A stretch of 64,000 nucleotides of DNA, from the NCBI RefSeq assembly GCF_042186555.1, contig NC_133328.1:494534812-494598811 (forward strand), given 5' to 3'. Each line of letters begins with the position of its first letter. The first letter of the stretch is position 1. A program made the translations under genes and the position numbers. This document shows positions 11,159-23,738 of this stretch, one piece after another. The DNA comes from Aquarana catesbeiana (lineage: Eukaryota > Chordata > Amphibia > Anura > Ranidae). The notes under the pieces are model-generated. The model was not told where the DNA came from. It was given only the letters and a program-made list of their open reading frames with translations, and ran no database searches.

Positions 11159-12004
11159 TAATGAACACTGTTATGCTGGGAGAGGACATGCCTGTCAGCT
11201 GGGCTGCTAAGCCTGCAGGCTGCTTGGATGACTCAGACCAGTTGTAGTCACAACCATCTCTAAGTCTCTAGCCATGAACAGCATTTTTGTTTCAAGTATC
11301 ATCGTGCTGTTCCAGGAAAATCATCAAGATTCAGTACATATGTAACTAAAACAGCAGGAACACTACAGCCCACACAACTATGTACAGGCCTTCATTTCCC
11401 CTGGAATACTTCTTGAGAAACCTTTTATAGAACAGACAAAAGCATCTCAATAAGAAGAGCTTTTCTTAGAGATGAGAGAACTTTGTGGTCAGACAGAGAC
11501 AATGCTTAGCATATGGCCTGCTTTCACATTCACAGCGAATTGGAAAACAACATTAAAACATCATGGGTTCAGTGACGTCACATTCAGCATTCTAGTATTA
11601 AATACATTTAGCCACTTCTCTGGAGCTTCCATTTCTTTCTGCGCATCAAGCTCCTGGCTTCCCGCCAACATCATCCAATCTGTACTCTAGAAATCTGATA
11701 AATTAGCTAACTGGCTCTTTCTACCACTTAATGCCTAAATACAGTAGTTAAATACCAGCATGCGGCATTTAAGCAGCCAGCGCATAGGGCAATTATTGCC
11801 AGGCTAGAACTTAGCATGTGCTATGAAAAATGGCTCTCAGGATGACCTTTAAAGGGGGTTGTATAGACAAAACATGAAACCACCAAAGGCTGACAATATT
11901 AGCATAGACATATTTGTCTTAGTAGTGTCTCTAAATAGGTCTTTATTCTCACCAGGGATTGGGCTTAATTTCTGCTGCTAGCAAAAGATACAAAATTAAT
12001 ATTA
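11159..12004. other. Intron sequence, nothing recognised
   Basis: No terminal repeats, ORFs or RNA genes could be supported. Confidence 0.45.
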
Positions 12005-12865
12005 CTATTATTATAATTCAGGATTTGTATAGTGCCGACAGTTTGCGCAGCCCTTTACACATTGAGGGTACAACTTCAGGGTTCTCTGATACAGTAGGAA
12101 TCAGAGAACAGTGCTCGTTAGAGCTTACAAACTAAGATGGAGGGTCAAGAAATACAAGAGGTAATAAATGTGGGGGATGTGCTGATGGAAAAAATTAATG
12201 TACAGTTGTTAGGTGGGGGCGAGATAGACTTCTCTGAAGAGATGTGTTTTCAGGGAACATCTAAAAGTGGAAAAAGTAGGAGATAGTCAAACAGATTGGG
12301 GTAGAGCTATCCAGAGGATGGGAGAGGCTCGGGAAAAGTCCTAGAAGTGAGCAACGAATGAGGTGACAAGGCTAGAGAACAGGAGGTCCTGGGAGGAACG
12401 TAGAGAATGATTAGGTTGGTATTTTGAGACTAGGTTAGTGATGTAGCTGGGGGTCAAGTTATGGATGGCTTTGCAAGTTATGGTTAGTATCTTGAATTTC
12501 ATTCTTGGTTGAGTGGCAGCAAAGAGGGGTAGCGGACGCTGAGCAGTTTGTAAGGTGGAGGAGCCTGGCAGCAGCGTTCATGATGGACTGAGGGGAGGGG
12601 TAGCCTATTTAAAGGTAAGCCAGTGAGGAGGGAGTTGCAGTAATTGTGACGAGAGATGACCAGGGAGTGGATTAGTAGCTTTGTGGTGTCGTTGGTTAGG
12701 AAGGGGCGTATCTTGGAGATGCTGGAGGTTGAGGCGGCAAGCTTTGGACAGCAACTGGATGTTTAGAGTCCAGGATTACGCCTAGGACCTTGGCATGGGG
12801 GGACAGGTTGATAGTTGAGCGTTGATTTTGACAGAGAAATCAGGGAAAGAGGAACGTGGGGGAGG
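12005..12865 (-). mobile_element. L2-type LINE 3' fragment with RT C-terminus
   Basis: The minus strand starts in the reverse-transcriptase C-terminal region: KVLGVILDS, later VISRHNYCNSLLTG, then NAAARLLHLTNCS. The 3' tail TAAAGGGCTGCGCAAACTGT plus an ATT-rich end lies at 12005-12060. Frames are broken repeatedly, so it is a fossil. The tail resembles that of the SINEs at 429 and 45456, as expected if they borrow L2 machinery. Confidence 0.8.
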
Positions 12866-12938
12866 AAAATTACACAAGTATGCAGGAATAAAGGTGCAGG
12901 AGACCTGGATAAACAAAAAACAAAACAAAACATGAGGA

Positions 12939-13150
12939 CAGCCCCTCTCAACCAGGGTTCCTTCAGGAGGTTGCTAGGGGTTCCTTGAGCTGTGGCTGAT
13001 TGACCTCCCATTTAAAGGTGTCATTCTTCCCACTGACAACCAAAGAAAGGGGCATTCTTGCACCTGACCCCCGATTCATTTTAGCAGGGTACCCGAGACC
13101 TAAAAATTATTTCAAGGGTTCCTCTGGAGTAAGACAGTTGAGAAAGGCTG
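12939..13150. mobile_element. hAT-type MITE, 212 bp
   Basis: The ends CAGCCCCTCTCAAC and the complement of GTTGAGAAAGGCTG are flanked by CATGAGGA and CATTAGAA, a decayed 8-bp target duplication (6 of 8 match). Confidence 0.75.
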
Positions 13151-13176
13151 CATTAGAATGTCTTTAAAATCTTTAA

Positions 13177-13638
13177 AGCATATCTAAAGCATATCTCCAA
13201 AAACAATTTTATATATATTGCAGCTAGCCAGTTCTTAGATGTAGTGTCTGATGTCGTTTTCTCTTTATTTTCTCTTTATTTATACCTGTTAAACCTATAA
13301 ATAACACACTTCCGATCCCTGGATGGCTACGCTCACATCTGCACTGTATCCATGCAGGGAACAATGGTTGGCAAAAAGGCTTGACTTCAAATCTGTCTGC
13401 CTTTGTTCCTCTCCTTTACATGAAAGATTTACATGAAAGAAAGATAACATAGCTTTTGCTTCCTGTCCATCTCACAGAAAATGACAAGAAAACAGCATTT
13501 CTGATAGGATTAAAATGCATTTTCAGTACTTGTTAAAAGTGTTTTTAACCTGCCAAAAGAAAACTACTGTAGCCACCACATCCAAGAATGGTAAGCTACA
13601 ATATTTTAAAATTTTCTGCACTTGGGTTTAGATATGCT
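13177..13638. mobile_element. piggyBac-type MITE, 462 bp
   Basis: TTAA lies on both sides (13173-13176, 13639-13642). The ends are AGCATATCTAAA and the complement of GGGTTTAGATATGCT. A truncated relative with TGTAGCCATCACATC lies at 43640-43700. Confidence 0.82.
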
Positions 13639-13642
13639 TTAA

Positions 13643-14600
13643 TGGTAGCCATGAGTAAAAGCTCTACAGTGGCATTCTAAAGTATGGAATTAAGCGACAA
13701 GGGTTATAGGTGTAGTGTACCCAGAACTGCTGGTATAATCTGGATCCACCAGTAAGTTTCAAGGTTTTAGGACAATTTATATGAGAAAATTATGACAATT
13801 CTTACTTCTAGCACTTACATAGGAGTTCCGCACTGAAAAGAATGCCTGGAGAAAAGTAACATTCTTCTCATCTGGAAGTCTTCAGTCTTTCTGTGCTTGT
13901 AGATGCAACAATACAATCAGTATAATGCAACATGTAAAAGTAAAAGCATGGTTTTCTTCTGTCAAAGCTTTTTTTAAAATGGTATGGGTCTTTTCTTCCA
14001 GCAGGTAATCAAAATATAAATGTTTGCCCACCCATATGTTCATTTCTACCAATTATATGAAAAAGCAGAAATCTGCATCAGTGCTTCTGATGATGGGGTA
14101 CTCCAGGGTCAGATTATGAATAATCCTGATGAATGATAATCTCTACATAAATCTTCACCACAGACAAAAAAAAAAAAAATCAAGGGGTTTAATGATGCAT
14201 CAGCTGTTAACTATAGGTAAATATAACTGCACCCTATCAGAAGGATCTGCAACCCCCCCCCCCCCCCCCTCAATATTCTGTTTTAAAGGATCCAATAAGA
14301 AAACCTTTATGATTCTTTACAAATCCCAGCTTAACTCTTAAAAGAACCATACCATTTACAGATATAAATAAACCAGAGATGTCCACAGCAAGCAAATCTT
14401 TGAAAAGCAAGACAGAGCAGATGGGTAACATATCCTGCTCATATTGTGCTGAACTCTGCAGATCTTCAGTCTACAGTGACACAATGAACGTATTCTTACC
14501 CTGACTAGTGGTTCCTTTATTACTGTTCACTGGGCTCAAAGACCAGGAAATGGGAGTAAATATCCTAATTAGAACACAGCCATTTCTCTGTAAGGGCTTA
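13643..14600. other. Intron sequence with A and C homopolymers
   Basis: Nothing recognised apart from A13 at about 14166 and a 17-base C run at 14253-14269. Confidence 0.5.
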
Positions 14601-14622
14601 TATACTCTGCAGTACAATTTAA

Positions 14623-14968
14623 AGTGATTGTAAAAGGGTCTTTCTTTTTTTTTAACCAACATGTTATACTTACCTGTTCTGTGTGATGTGCTTCGATCGT
14701 CTTCTTCTGGGGTCCCCCGCCAGCGTTCCTCCCTTATGAGTGCTCCCATAGCAAGCCACTCACTATAGGGGCATTTGTGCAGGTTTGATCCCAAGCCGCG
14801 CTCTGTGTGTACATTGCTTATGGTTGGTTTACACCAATTCAAAATTACACACTCAGTACAGATTCGATTATAATATGAATCTGGAGAGTGACAGACTTTC
14901 CTATACCATGTCATATTTTCGAAGTAGTGGAAGGATGTATGTGCTTTTATTTGGAGGCGATGTCCACT
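14623..14968. mobile_element. Probable TTAA element, poorly matched ends
   Basis: TTAA on both sides and AGTG at each end. The rest of the two ends do not match well, so two different elements could be joined here. Confidence 0.4.
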
Positions 14969-15287
14969 TTAAAAAAAAAAATCACCTTAATACTTGATTT
15001 CATGTCCTCCGCCTTCTGCAAAAAACCTTGTATATTGGATCACACACTAGAAATGTGTAGAAAATCCAGTTTATAATGCCTAGCATGCCAAATGTTCCTC
15101 CTCTCTAGCATTCCCTGCATGCTTTAAAAAGGGAGTGCATACACTGGGGTGACAGGGGAACCCTGTGCTGGCCCTGGGCAAGCAATGTAAACTAGATAAA
15201 AGTAAAAAAAAAAGTAAACCTTTCCTTAAAGAGGAAGTTCCACTCTTCTCTCCCCCCCTCCCCACTGTCCTCTGACATATTTTTATT

Positions 15288-15308
15288 GGGGGGGGGGGGG
15301 GGGGGGGG
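15288..15308 (+). repeat. 21-base G homopolymer
   Basis: Uninterrupted G run next to the CT-rich block at 15240-15265. Confidence 0.9.
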
Positions 15309-16280
15309 CGTGCAAATCTCAAAACCAGCCCAAGCTATTCAAGTCCTCTTTCACCACCTCCCTGCCGCAGACTTCTGGAACACATCACAGGTCCCAGAAG
15401 GCTCTCAGTGGGGGCACAGGGGAGGGGCCAGGAGTGCCAGCTGGGCACCCCAGAAGAGGAGAATCGGGGCTGCTCTGGTTAAAACCCTTGCACAGAGCAG
15501 GGAAGTATAACATGTTTATTATCTCCATACGTTCTGCATTAAATTCAAGGTAGAATATCCTGTGACTGCCACAAAAGCACCAAAAAGCCTGCTTCCATTT
15601 TCAACTTCCCATCTTTGTGAAGCTGGTTTTTTGCAGTTACAGCAACCAAAACGAGATTACGGAATAGAATGGGACAGCAAGCCAAGATACTTTGGGTGTC
15701 TCTGTCTATCATCAACCCCAGATGGGACCATTTAATTGCAGAAAAAGCTCAGGGTTCCCACTGATTCTGCATTACGGTGAGTTACATAATTATATTATGC
15801 AACTCACCCCCTCGCAAACCCCCCCCCCCCCTCGTCCATGTCTTTCACAAAACTAGTCCCTGGTGCCAAAAAAGTTTGGGGTTACTGCTCCAGGGTGTCT
15901 GCTTTCAGAAAATATATAAATGTTCGGGGGGGTTGAACTAAGGCCTAAAATGATTTAAGCATGCGTGCAAAAAAAACAAAACAAAAAACAAACAAAAACA
16001 AACCTGCAAAAAACGACTTTGGCAGCAACAGGGTTGAAGGCATGTAAGCCATCACCAGTGTTTTATGTTGTTTCGCAAGTGATCTGAAGCCATTGACTTT
16101 AATTCAAACTTACTTCAAGGGGCGATTAAAAACAAAAAAGGACTTGTTTATGATCATCATGTGATGTTCAATGAAACAATTCATCACAGGAAGCAGTACA
16201 TGATTTTCTTTGTTTTAAGAAAAATCACAGTTATGACTGATTTATATATCCCCATAATCTCCTGTGGTTCTGTACAAATT
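15309..16280. other. Intron sequence, nothing recognised
   Basis: No supported element. A C10 run lies near 15820, and an A/C-rich stretch at 15968-16003. Confidence 0.45.
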
Positions 16281-16282
16281 TT

Positions 16283-16607
16283 GGCTACTTTCACACTGGG
16301 GCGGGGGGCAGCGGTAATGTGCTGCTAACTTTAGCGGCGCTTTACTGCTGTAATAGCGGAGCTTTTCGGCCGCTAGCGGGGAGCTTTTAACCCCGCTAAT
16401 GGCAAAATAAAGGGTTACTAGTGCCTGCAAAGCGCTTTGGCAGCGGTGCCCATTGAGTCCAATGGCAGGGGCGGTGGATGTCCTGCAAGCACGCCGCTCC
16501 AGTGTGAAAGCACTCGGGCTTTCACACTGGGGCTGCAGGGGAGGAGTTTTTCAGGCGCTATTTTTAGCCCAAAAGCATCTGAAAAACGCCCCAGTGTGAA
16601 AGGGGTC
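16283..16607. mobile_element. Harbinger-like MITE, possibly a dimer
   Basis: Outer ends are GGCTACTTTCACACTGG and CCAGTGTGAAAGGGGTC. Internally CCAGTGTGAAAG (16499-16510) meets CTTTCACACTGGGG (16519-16532), so two end pairs occur in one unit. Short GCGGCG and AGCGGGG motifs fill the interior. Confidence 0.65.
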
Positions 16608-16999
16608 TAACAAAGTAGACAATCTACATGATGATCAACCTTTACTAAATGTAATGTTATTGTAAAGCCTAAACATTTTTTACCTTAATGCATTTCCTGC
16701 ATTAGGTAAAAACTTTTGCAGTGTGTATGCATGTGTCATATCTGGAAGATCCCTGTGAAAGCTGGAAATCACCACTACTACAATGATGGCTGGTGACCTC
16801 TGTCCCTATGCCAAGCTGCTGCCTTGTAAACACAGGTGGTCGTTTGTTCGGCATAGGTGACATTCATAGAATCCGTTGCATTTTCTCAATGAATGCAAAG
16901 CATTCTCTGATTTGATGAGATGGAGTGACAGTGACATCACAATCTTCAAGTCCAGCCCCCTTTTCTCTCCAGATCCATTTTGATCCCTTATTACTATCT

Positions 17000-17556
17000 A
17001 CATTTCTTTTTAACTTTCTCATCTAATTACTCTTTAAAATGCATGTACTGTAATGTATACTCCTTTATAAAATTTAGCAATTTTTCTCCTTCACTGATGT
17101 GCACTGATGAAGCTGCACTGATAGGCACCGCTGATGGGCACTGATGAGCACTGGTAAGCAGCACTGGTAGGTGACACGGATGAGGCTGATGGACACCGAT
17201 TGGCAGCACTGATAGATGGCACTGATGGGCACTACTGATGGCACTGAAAGGTTGCACTGATTGGCACTGAATGGTGGCACTCATGGGCAGTGAAAGTTGG
17301 CACTCATGGGCACAGATTAGCAGCACTTGTGGGCACTGATCGTGAGGAGAAAAAAAGCCAGTAACCTGCTCCTGTTTACTTCCTGATCAGCTGTTACTGG
17401 CCCCTCACCCAGTTCTGAGATCAGCCAAGTCCGAAGGACTCTGATCACGGGGCACGCGAGCATCACGATCACAGGAGGATGCCTATTGACTCCCTCACGG
17501 CACTGGAATTCCATGCTGTAGATGTCATTAGACTTTAGCGTGGGGGGAAAGTGGTT
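17000..17556. mobile_element. TTAACCACTT family copy with GGCACTGAT array
   Basis: The right end AAAGTGGTTAAGG matches the family end seen at 21353. The left end is not recognised. Confidence 0.55.
17095..17340. repeat. Degenerate minisatellite, GGCACTGAT units
   Basis: About a dozen variants of GGCACTGATGGGCACT spaced by 10-24 bp. Confidence 0.8.
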
Positions 17557-17639
17557 AAGGACCATAAAAGAACATAGAAAGGTTTTGGCTGAAAAAAAAA
17601 AGACAGAGTAGTCCACAGTGTCTGCCTATTCTTTTTTTT

Positions 17640-17953
17640 TTCTTTTGTTAACTTTTTTGTCTGAGTATAGATCTAGGTTTGTCCCAAGCATGTTTAAAGC
17701 CATTTACTGTTGACGGTCTTACTACTTCTGCTGGAAGTTTATTCCAAGCATCAACTACACTTTCAGTAAAATATTACTTTATAAAATTAGTTTTGAACTT
17801 TCCTCCAGTTAGTTTGAGGTCATGCTCCCGTGTTCTTGATTTTGATTTCATATTAAAAAAAAACTGCCCTACTGAACCTTATTCAACCCCTTGATGTATT
17901 TAAAGGTTTCAATCATGTCTCTCCTTTCCCTTCTTTCCTCCAGATTGTACATA
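17640..17953 (-). pseudogene. CR1-like LINE ORF C-terminus, part 2
   Basis: The minus strand reads LEERRERRDMIETFKY near 17941, then REHDLKLTGGKFKTNF-like and VDAWNKLPAEVV-like residues and a KPRS tail, with stops and shifts. This is the conserved end of the reverse-transcriptase ORF of CR1-type LINEs. It continues on the far side of the TTAA insertion at 18593-18690. Confidence 0.7.
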
Positions 17954-17957
17954 TTAA

Positions 17958-18588
17958 AGTGGATGTAAACCCAATGTCATCCTTTCTAAACTACTGCCAT
18001 AGGGGCTATCTATAAGGATATACATGCCTCCTGCATGTATCTTTACCTGTCAAATGTCTCCCCTCTGTCTGTTATTAGACCCGAAAAACTGCAGATTCTG
18101 TGGGTGGGTCTGTTGTCTGGAGCTCGGTGGGTGGAGTCGTGATGTCTGTAGACTCCTCGCCCACCTCTACACTCCCCTTGTCAATATTCATTTTCTCCTG
18201 TGTATTTCTAACACTGAACTTCTGCTATGATCTCTAACATCCAGTGAAAAGACAGGAAAGTAACCACATGACTTCAGCATGCCAAATCATGCTGAGTTGT
18301 GAAACAGCCAAACCTTGCAGAGCTGCTGAAGAAAGGAGTGGGGGTGGGAATTAAAAAATAATGCCTGTCTTAGGTTAGTGCACAAGATATGTAAATGACC
18401 TGTCACTCACAGCAAGGGGGAGGATTTGACAAAGTTTTTCTCAGTTTGCCAAGATTTTTCTCACTGAACAATAAAAGAGGATTGCTCAGAGATGGATTAA
18501 CTCTGTGTGGCAAGACTGGGCTCAAATGATAGGAAATCTTATACTCTACAGTATGAAAAAAAAAAAAAAATTCGGGTTTACATCCACT
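17958..18588. mobile_element. piggyBac-type MITE, 631 bp, inside a LINE
   Basis: A perfect 15-bp inverted pair, AGTGGATGTAAACCC and GGGTTTACATCCACT, lies between TTAA copies at 17954-17957 and 18589-18592. An A15 run precedes the right end. Confidence 0.93.
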
Positions 18589-18592
18589 TTAA

Positions 18593-18690
18593 GTTCCTGA
18601 AGTCTCTCCTGATATGTTTTATCCCCCAGAACTTTCACCATTTTTGCTACCCATCTCTGGACTTGTTCTATCTAACAATATCTTATCTTC
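18593..18690 (-). pseudogene. CR1-like LINE ORF C-terminus, part 1
   Basis: Continues the LINE at 17640-17953. Joined across one TTAA, the two halves read without a gap. Confidence 0.65.
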
Positions 18691-18699
18691 TCCTTAGAT

Positions 18700-19008
18700 A
18701 GGATCCATCTTATCCTTTTACCTTATCCCTCACCCCTCCAGGCTTCCTCCTCCCCAGATCAACCCAAGCTGCTCTCCTGACATCATGTACAATGCCGGAC
18801 CAGCAGTTCTACATGGTAAGTGAGGATGAGAAGGGGCTTCCTACAATCCAGAGCGTTGGAGTGAGGGAGGAGAGCACTGGCTGCTGGGGGGAAGCCTGGG
18901 ATAAGGCAAGTTAAACTGATTTTTAATGTAAAGAAATGAGCATTTAACATTTAATGAGCATTTAACCCTATGCAAGGTCAGGTTTGAAATCTCCCTGGAG
19001 TTCAGCTT
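18700..19008. mobile_element. Possible one-ended TTAA element
   Basis: Ends with CTCCCTGGAGTTCAGCTTTA, like the right end of TTAA MITEs. The left end is not identified. Confidence 0.3.
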
Positions 19009-19584
19009 TAGCTCCTAGTTTTTACCAGCTGCTAAGTGGTTATCACTCCTTCCTGGAAGTTTACTCTATGTTAGAATGCAAGCTCCTCTGTGCCAGAGAC
19101 AGGTAAGAAAGGTTATTTGACTGTACTCTAGCTCTGTGTAATATGTCAGCAGTATATCAATAAAAGAAATAAAATAAATACTTGGCCACTGAATCATTCT
19201 TTGTACACATTAGAAGACATTTTGACAAGACAATTCAATCAGATGATGATTGCCAGGGTTAATATGTACAATAAATAGGTTAGGAATGTCTAAAAAAAAA
19301 GAAAATACTTGTACATGGGCAGTGCCCGTGACTTATAAATATGTTGCGTAACAAAGAAGGAGCGAGTGGAAAAATGTAGCAAGCCCTGTACATTACCAAC
19401 ACCATCCCATTTAATAACAGGATACAGCCAAGTAATGAACACCTATTAAAAAGCATTAACTAATCAAACCAGTCTTAACAAGTTTTTAACATCCCACTCA
19501 GATCAACCCACAGATCCACTCACAGCTGTTCCTGCCGTCACACACCGCAGATCCATGGAAGAGAACATTCTGCACATGTATTAA

Positions 19585-20246
19585 AGAGGAAGTAAACTCT
19601 CCCACTCTGATGCTGCTTTTCATTTAGTCCATTATAATAAGTAATTATCAAACTATAGCCACTGTAATCCAGCCCAAATCGCATATTACTTACTTGTTTC
19701 CAGGAGTAAGGCAGCGCCATCTTAAGTATTGTTTGAGTCCACAGTAGAGTGTAGTTCCGCCCTTACATTGAGCACTTCCTGTACTGTTAACCAAGCCTCC
19801 TTCCCAATCCAACGTTTCTATGGCAATCCTGCTTCACTGCTCATAGCTGACTTGTTTTATTTCATAGTATTTACTTGTGCCGATTATCTAGTGTTTGCCT
19901 GTGTCAGTCTTATCATCTTCAGCTGATAAGGCTGCAGTAATGCTGTCCGATGGCCAGGTTTACACTGCATGTGATGTCACATGGTCACATGGGGTGTAGT
20001 AGGAAGCTCTGAGTGATTATGCAGTCTCGTGGGATTTCAGAGTTGTGCCGTAGGAAGATCTGATAATACACAGAGTGTGCCGTAGATCAGGGGAGATCTG
20101 GGCATGCTCAGTGAAGTCATTCTAAAGAACAAAAAAAGATTACAACAATACTAAGCAAGTAAGGAGATATCTACAAGCAGTGTCCATTAGGGTTTTTTAT
20201 GCTGATTTACATGGGACAAGGTTGTCAGGGAGAGTTTACAACCACT
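19585..20246. mobile_element. piggyBac-type MITE, 662 bp
   Basis: TTAA at 19581-19584 and 20247-20250. The ends AGAGGAAGTAAACTCTCCC and the complement of GGGAGAGTTTACAACCACT match at 15 of 19 positions. Confidence 0.85.
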
Positions 20247-20521
20247 TTAAGTGAACCTTTGATTTGCAGATCCTGCACCATTCTTTTGCCTCTGCACTGT
20301 GATGGGACAATATGGAGGTGTGGGAGGCTGGAGGGGTCATGTCAGCTTGGACCTAAATCAGAAAGCGTTGGAAAAATGAGTGAATTTGTCTAATAGCACC
20401 CAGGGATTCAGGTGCTCATGGGGAAGCTTGAGGGTTTATGTAGGCATATCAGGGTGCTTGCATTTTATTCCTTCAGAATTTAGGAAGTGACCAATGTACT
20501 TTAAAGCAAAATTAAGTTTAA

Positions 20522-21001
20522 AGCGGACCTTCAGTCATTTTTTCATCTTTGCATCTATTAAATTTTCTGCTCTTGTTGTTTTCATTTTGGATTGTAAAAC
20601 ATTTTTTTTCTGCCAGTAAATACCTTATACAGCCCACTTCCTGTTTCTTGTCTGGTAAAAAGCCTAGGCTTATGACATCATGCACAGCTCTCTCTCTCAC
20701 TCTCATGAAAGTCTGCCAGGAAGGGAGGGCAGATGAGTCATAGGAGGGCCAATCAGAGCTGCAGAGCTGGAGGTGTGCCTCTGTGTGTCTGTGTAAATCC
20801 AGGAAGTGAACAGGCAGCAGCTTCAGCTGCCCACAGTTAAAATGGCTGCAGCCAGACTCAGTGGAGGGAGATTTCTGCAGCATATTTGGCAAGTACAGAA
20901 TCACAGTATATATAAAATAATATGCAAAGTGGTTGGAGGGAAGCTTCAGAATGGCAAAGATGTTTTTATTACAAATTATGTGAGCAGACTGCAATTCCTG
21001 T
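20522..21001. mobile_element. piggyBac-type MITE, 480 bp
   Basis: TTAA at 20518-20521 and 21002-21005. The ends AGCGGACCTTCAGTC and the complement of GACTGCAATTCCTGT match at 10 of 15. The 158-codon minus-strand ORF inside is a chance reading of the MITE. Confidence 0.7.
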
Positions 21002-21352
21002 TTAACGTTATAAAAATAAAAAAGTTATATTGAATTATGTATTCTTAACACAAAAAGTACCTGCTATTGCTCTCAGCCTCCTCCACAGTGATCTGACTTC
21101 CTGTTAGAGGGTGGCTACATTTGTTCTCAATGGTCACTGTATATAGGAATGTTGCCACCTCTTGCTCTCTACTGAGATGGACTATAAGCTATGAACTATG
21201 GGATTTGTAGTGTGCATAGAACAGTTCTCATGACCTCCATTAACATACACTGCTCATTCTAAACAAACAGAAGATGGAAAAAGAGAAGCAAGGAGTCCAC
21301 AAAAGGAGGCAGAAAAACACTTTCATGAAAAACAGATCCACGGGACCATTAA

Positions 21353-22262
21353 CCACTTGACCTCTGGAAGATTTACCCCATTCATGACCAGGCAATTTTT
21401 TGCTTTTTGGCACTGCGTTACTTTAACTGACAATTGTGCAGTCACGCAAATAGAGCCACCTCTGGATTTTATTTTTTGCACTATAAATGAAAAAAAAAAA
21501 AAACGAAAAATGAAAGAAGACCGAAAATTTTGAAAAACAATATTTTTTACTTTCTGCTATAAAACATAACCAATACAAAAAAAAAAAAAAAAATCTTATT
21601 TCTTCAAAAATTTAAGTAAATATGTAATCTGCTACAAATTTTTGGTAAACAAAATACCAATAAGCGTATATTGATTGGTTTGCGTAAATCTTATAGCGTC
21701 TAACTATGGTATACATACTGGAATTTTTATTATTTTTTTTTTATATCAGTAATGGTGGCTATCAGCGAAGCGGGACTGCAATATTGCGGCGGACAACATG
21801 ATACTGACACTTTGTGAGAACCAGTGACACCAATATAGTGATCAGTGCTAAAAATATACACTGTCACTGTACTAATGGCACTGGCTGGGAAGGGGTTAAC
21901 ATCAGGGGCGATCAAAGGGTTAAATGTGTGCCAGTGTTTTTGTGTTTACTGTAAGGCAATTTTACTAAGGGATGTGACAGTTTTTACTCCCTGAAAACAG
22001 GGCAAAAACCGGCACATCCCCGCTGATAGGACAGAGCTCTGTATTGTTTGTCCTGTCCTGTCTTCCTTCTCGCCAATCAGCGTGTGCCGGCAAACATCCA
22101 TTGGCCAGCACTCACTGACTGAATTGTGCTGTGTCTAATCACAGCACAGCCAGCGCCCCGGCCTCACCGACCTGGAAGTACTAGATCACTTACTAACTAT
22201 GAGATCCAGCACAGGAGAGCCACTTTGCTGCCGTATAACGGTGTTATGTGGTCGGCAAGTTG
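21353..22262. mobile_element. TTAA element with CCACTTG ends, 910 bp
   Basis: TTAA then CCACTTGACC at left; GGTCGGCAAGTTGTTAG at right, where the expected GGTTAA has decayed. The middle has two A-rich tracts and CAATAAGCGTATATTGATTGG. Related fragments lie at 3550, 17000 and 57100. Confidence 0.72.
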
Positions 22263-22339
22263 TTAGGTATAGGGTGTGTATGGATTATGTTTTGGAGAAT
22301 AAGGTTGTTGTTTAGTGTCACTTTAAAGAGCTTTTTCAC

Positions 22340-22650
22340 TCTATAAACAAATATGTAAAAAAGTCATCAGATACAAATACTGTAGCTGCTGACTTTTAAA
22401 AAAAAACACACATACACTTTCCTGTCCCTGGATCCAGCGATGCCCTCACTCGACTCCTGGCTCTTTGTCGGTCATCGGATCTAGTCACCGGCATCCTAAC
22501 TATGGGCAGCTGACTTGGACTCCTTGCAGCTTCACAGCTGATTGCCCACTGCACATGCACAAGCCGCTCTGTGCCCTGTGATTGGTCCTGTAGTCTCCTG
22601 GGACATGTCCCAAGAGGCTGTGGCGGGGGGCAGATATAAAAGACTCCAGG
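22340..22650 (-). mobile_element. Piece of hairpin-bearing TTAA family (see 40598)
   Basis: The minus strand has CGCTGGATCCAGGGACAGG and then a degenerate GTCAGCAGCTAC hairpin at about 22359-22398. Both are shared with 34294 and 40598. Confidence 0.6.
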
Positions 22651-22882
22651 CAAATTAAAAGACACACGTACATAAAGCTCTGTATTCATTAATAACATCC
22701 TATTATTTTTTGAATGCAAGCACCTGCATTTGTATTGATATCAGCCTACTGGAGCTCCTATGCAGCAAAGCACAAACTGGGGGAGGAAGAAACAAAAGCC
22801 AACCAGTTGTGCAGCAGAGCGATGAGCATGCTGATAGGAGAAGAGAGCAGAGTGACAGAGGTAAGCTCAGTCTGCTGTTTGT

Positions 22883-23070
22883 CAAAGTCACTCAAATCCT
22901 TGCGCTTGCCCATTTTTTCTGGTTTCAACACATCAGCTTCAGGGACAACACATTCACTTGCTGACTAATATATCCCACCCACTTTCAGATGCCTTTGTAA
23001 TGCTATAATCAATGTTATTCAATTTACCTGCCAGTGGTCATAATGTTATGGCTGATTGGCATATACAGTG
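22883..23070 (-). mobile_element. Tc1 5' end fragment
   Basis: The minus strand has a terminal GCCATAACATTATGACCAC and the first codons of a Tc1 transposase (DLSDFDK-like). Same family as 24264-25096. Confidence 0.7.
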
Positions 23071-23329
23071 CCGTACCCACTAGTGGATTTTCAAACAACA
23101 TTCATATGAACATTCATATAAAAATTCACAGTGAGTTGAAAGACGTGATTTGAAAGTACTTCAATATTTCATTTGCTTTTAACATTTAGTTTGGATGAAT
23201 GGACTTTGCCGGTTAGAACATTATTCATTTGGGAAAAAACTCCCATCCTGCTTCTTCAAATTTTACTGCTATTGCATATGCATGTCCATTTGACCCCAAC
23301 TAACAATTAAAAAATTTAATTAATGTACA

Positions 23330-23700
23330 TTAAAGTCATTTTTTGTATGGTCAGTTTAAGGCCAATAACAGCCGCGTTCGCACGCTCCCCCCTTCCACGT
23401 ACAAAGCAGGGCTAATGGAGAAAAGCAAGATGTGAATAAAATACTCGTGATAAAGAGGCAGTTTCATTTTCACGAGTCAAGTTTTCCTCACGCGGGGAGC
23501 TCAAACCGGGATACTAATGAAACATGGCACACAATAGAGAAGCCTCAATATTATGCCACACACCGCTGGCGGCAGGAAATGTCCAAGCATTTCAAATGTC
23601 ATTACTGCATGTTACATAAAGCGTCGCAGAGAAGGCTGAAACTAAATAAATTACTGACTGCTGAGACATAGGCACTGCATAAAATGTGCAATTATAGGAT
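23330..23700. promoter_or_regulatory. Candidate conserved non-coding element
   Basis: About 370 bp of unique-looking DNA with balanced composition, several CpGs and no transposon signature, lying among decayed repeats. No function can be read from it. Conservation is the test. Confidence 0.3.
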
Positions 23701-23738
23701 TGGGGCTTTTATTATATTGTATGTATCATTCACACACA

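Noticed and set aside
20518..20994. 158-codon minus-strand ORF
   Set aside because: Coincides with a TTAA MITE (20522-21001) and has no domain signature.
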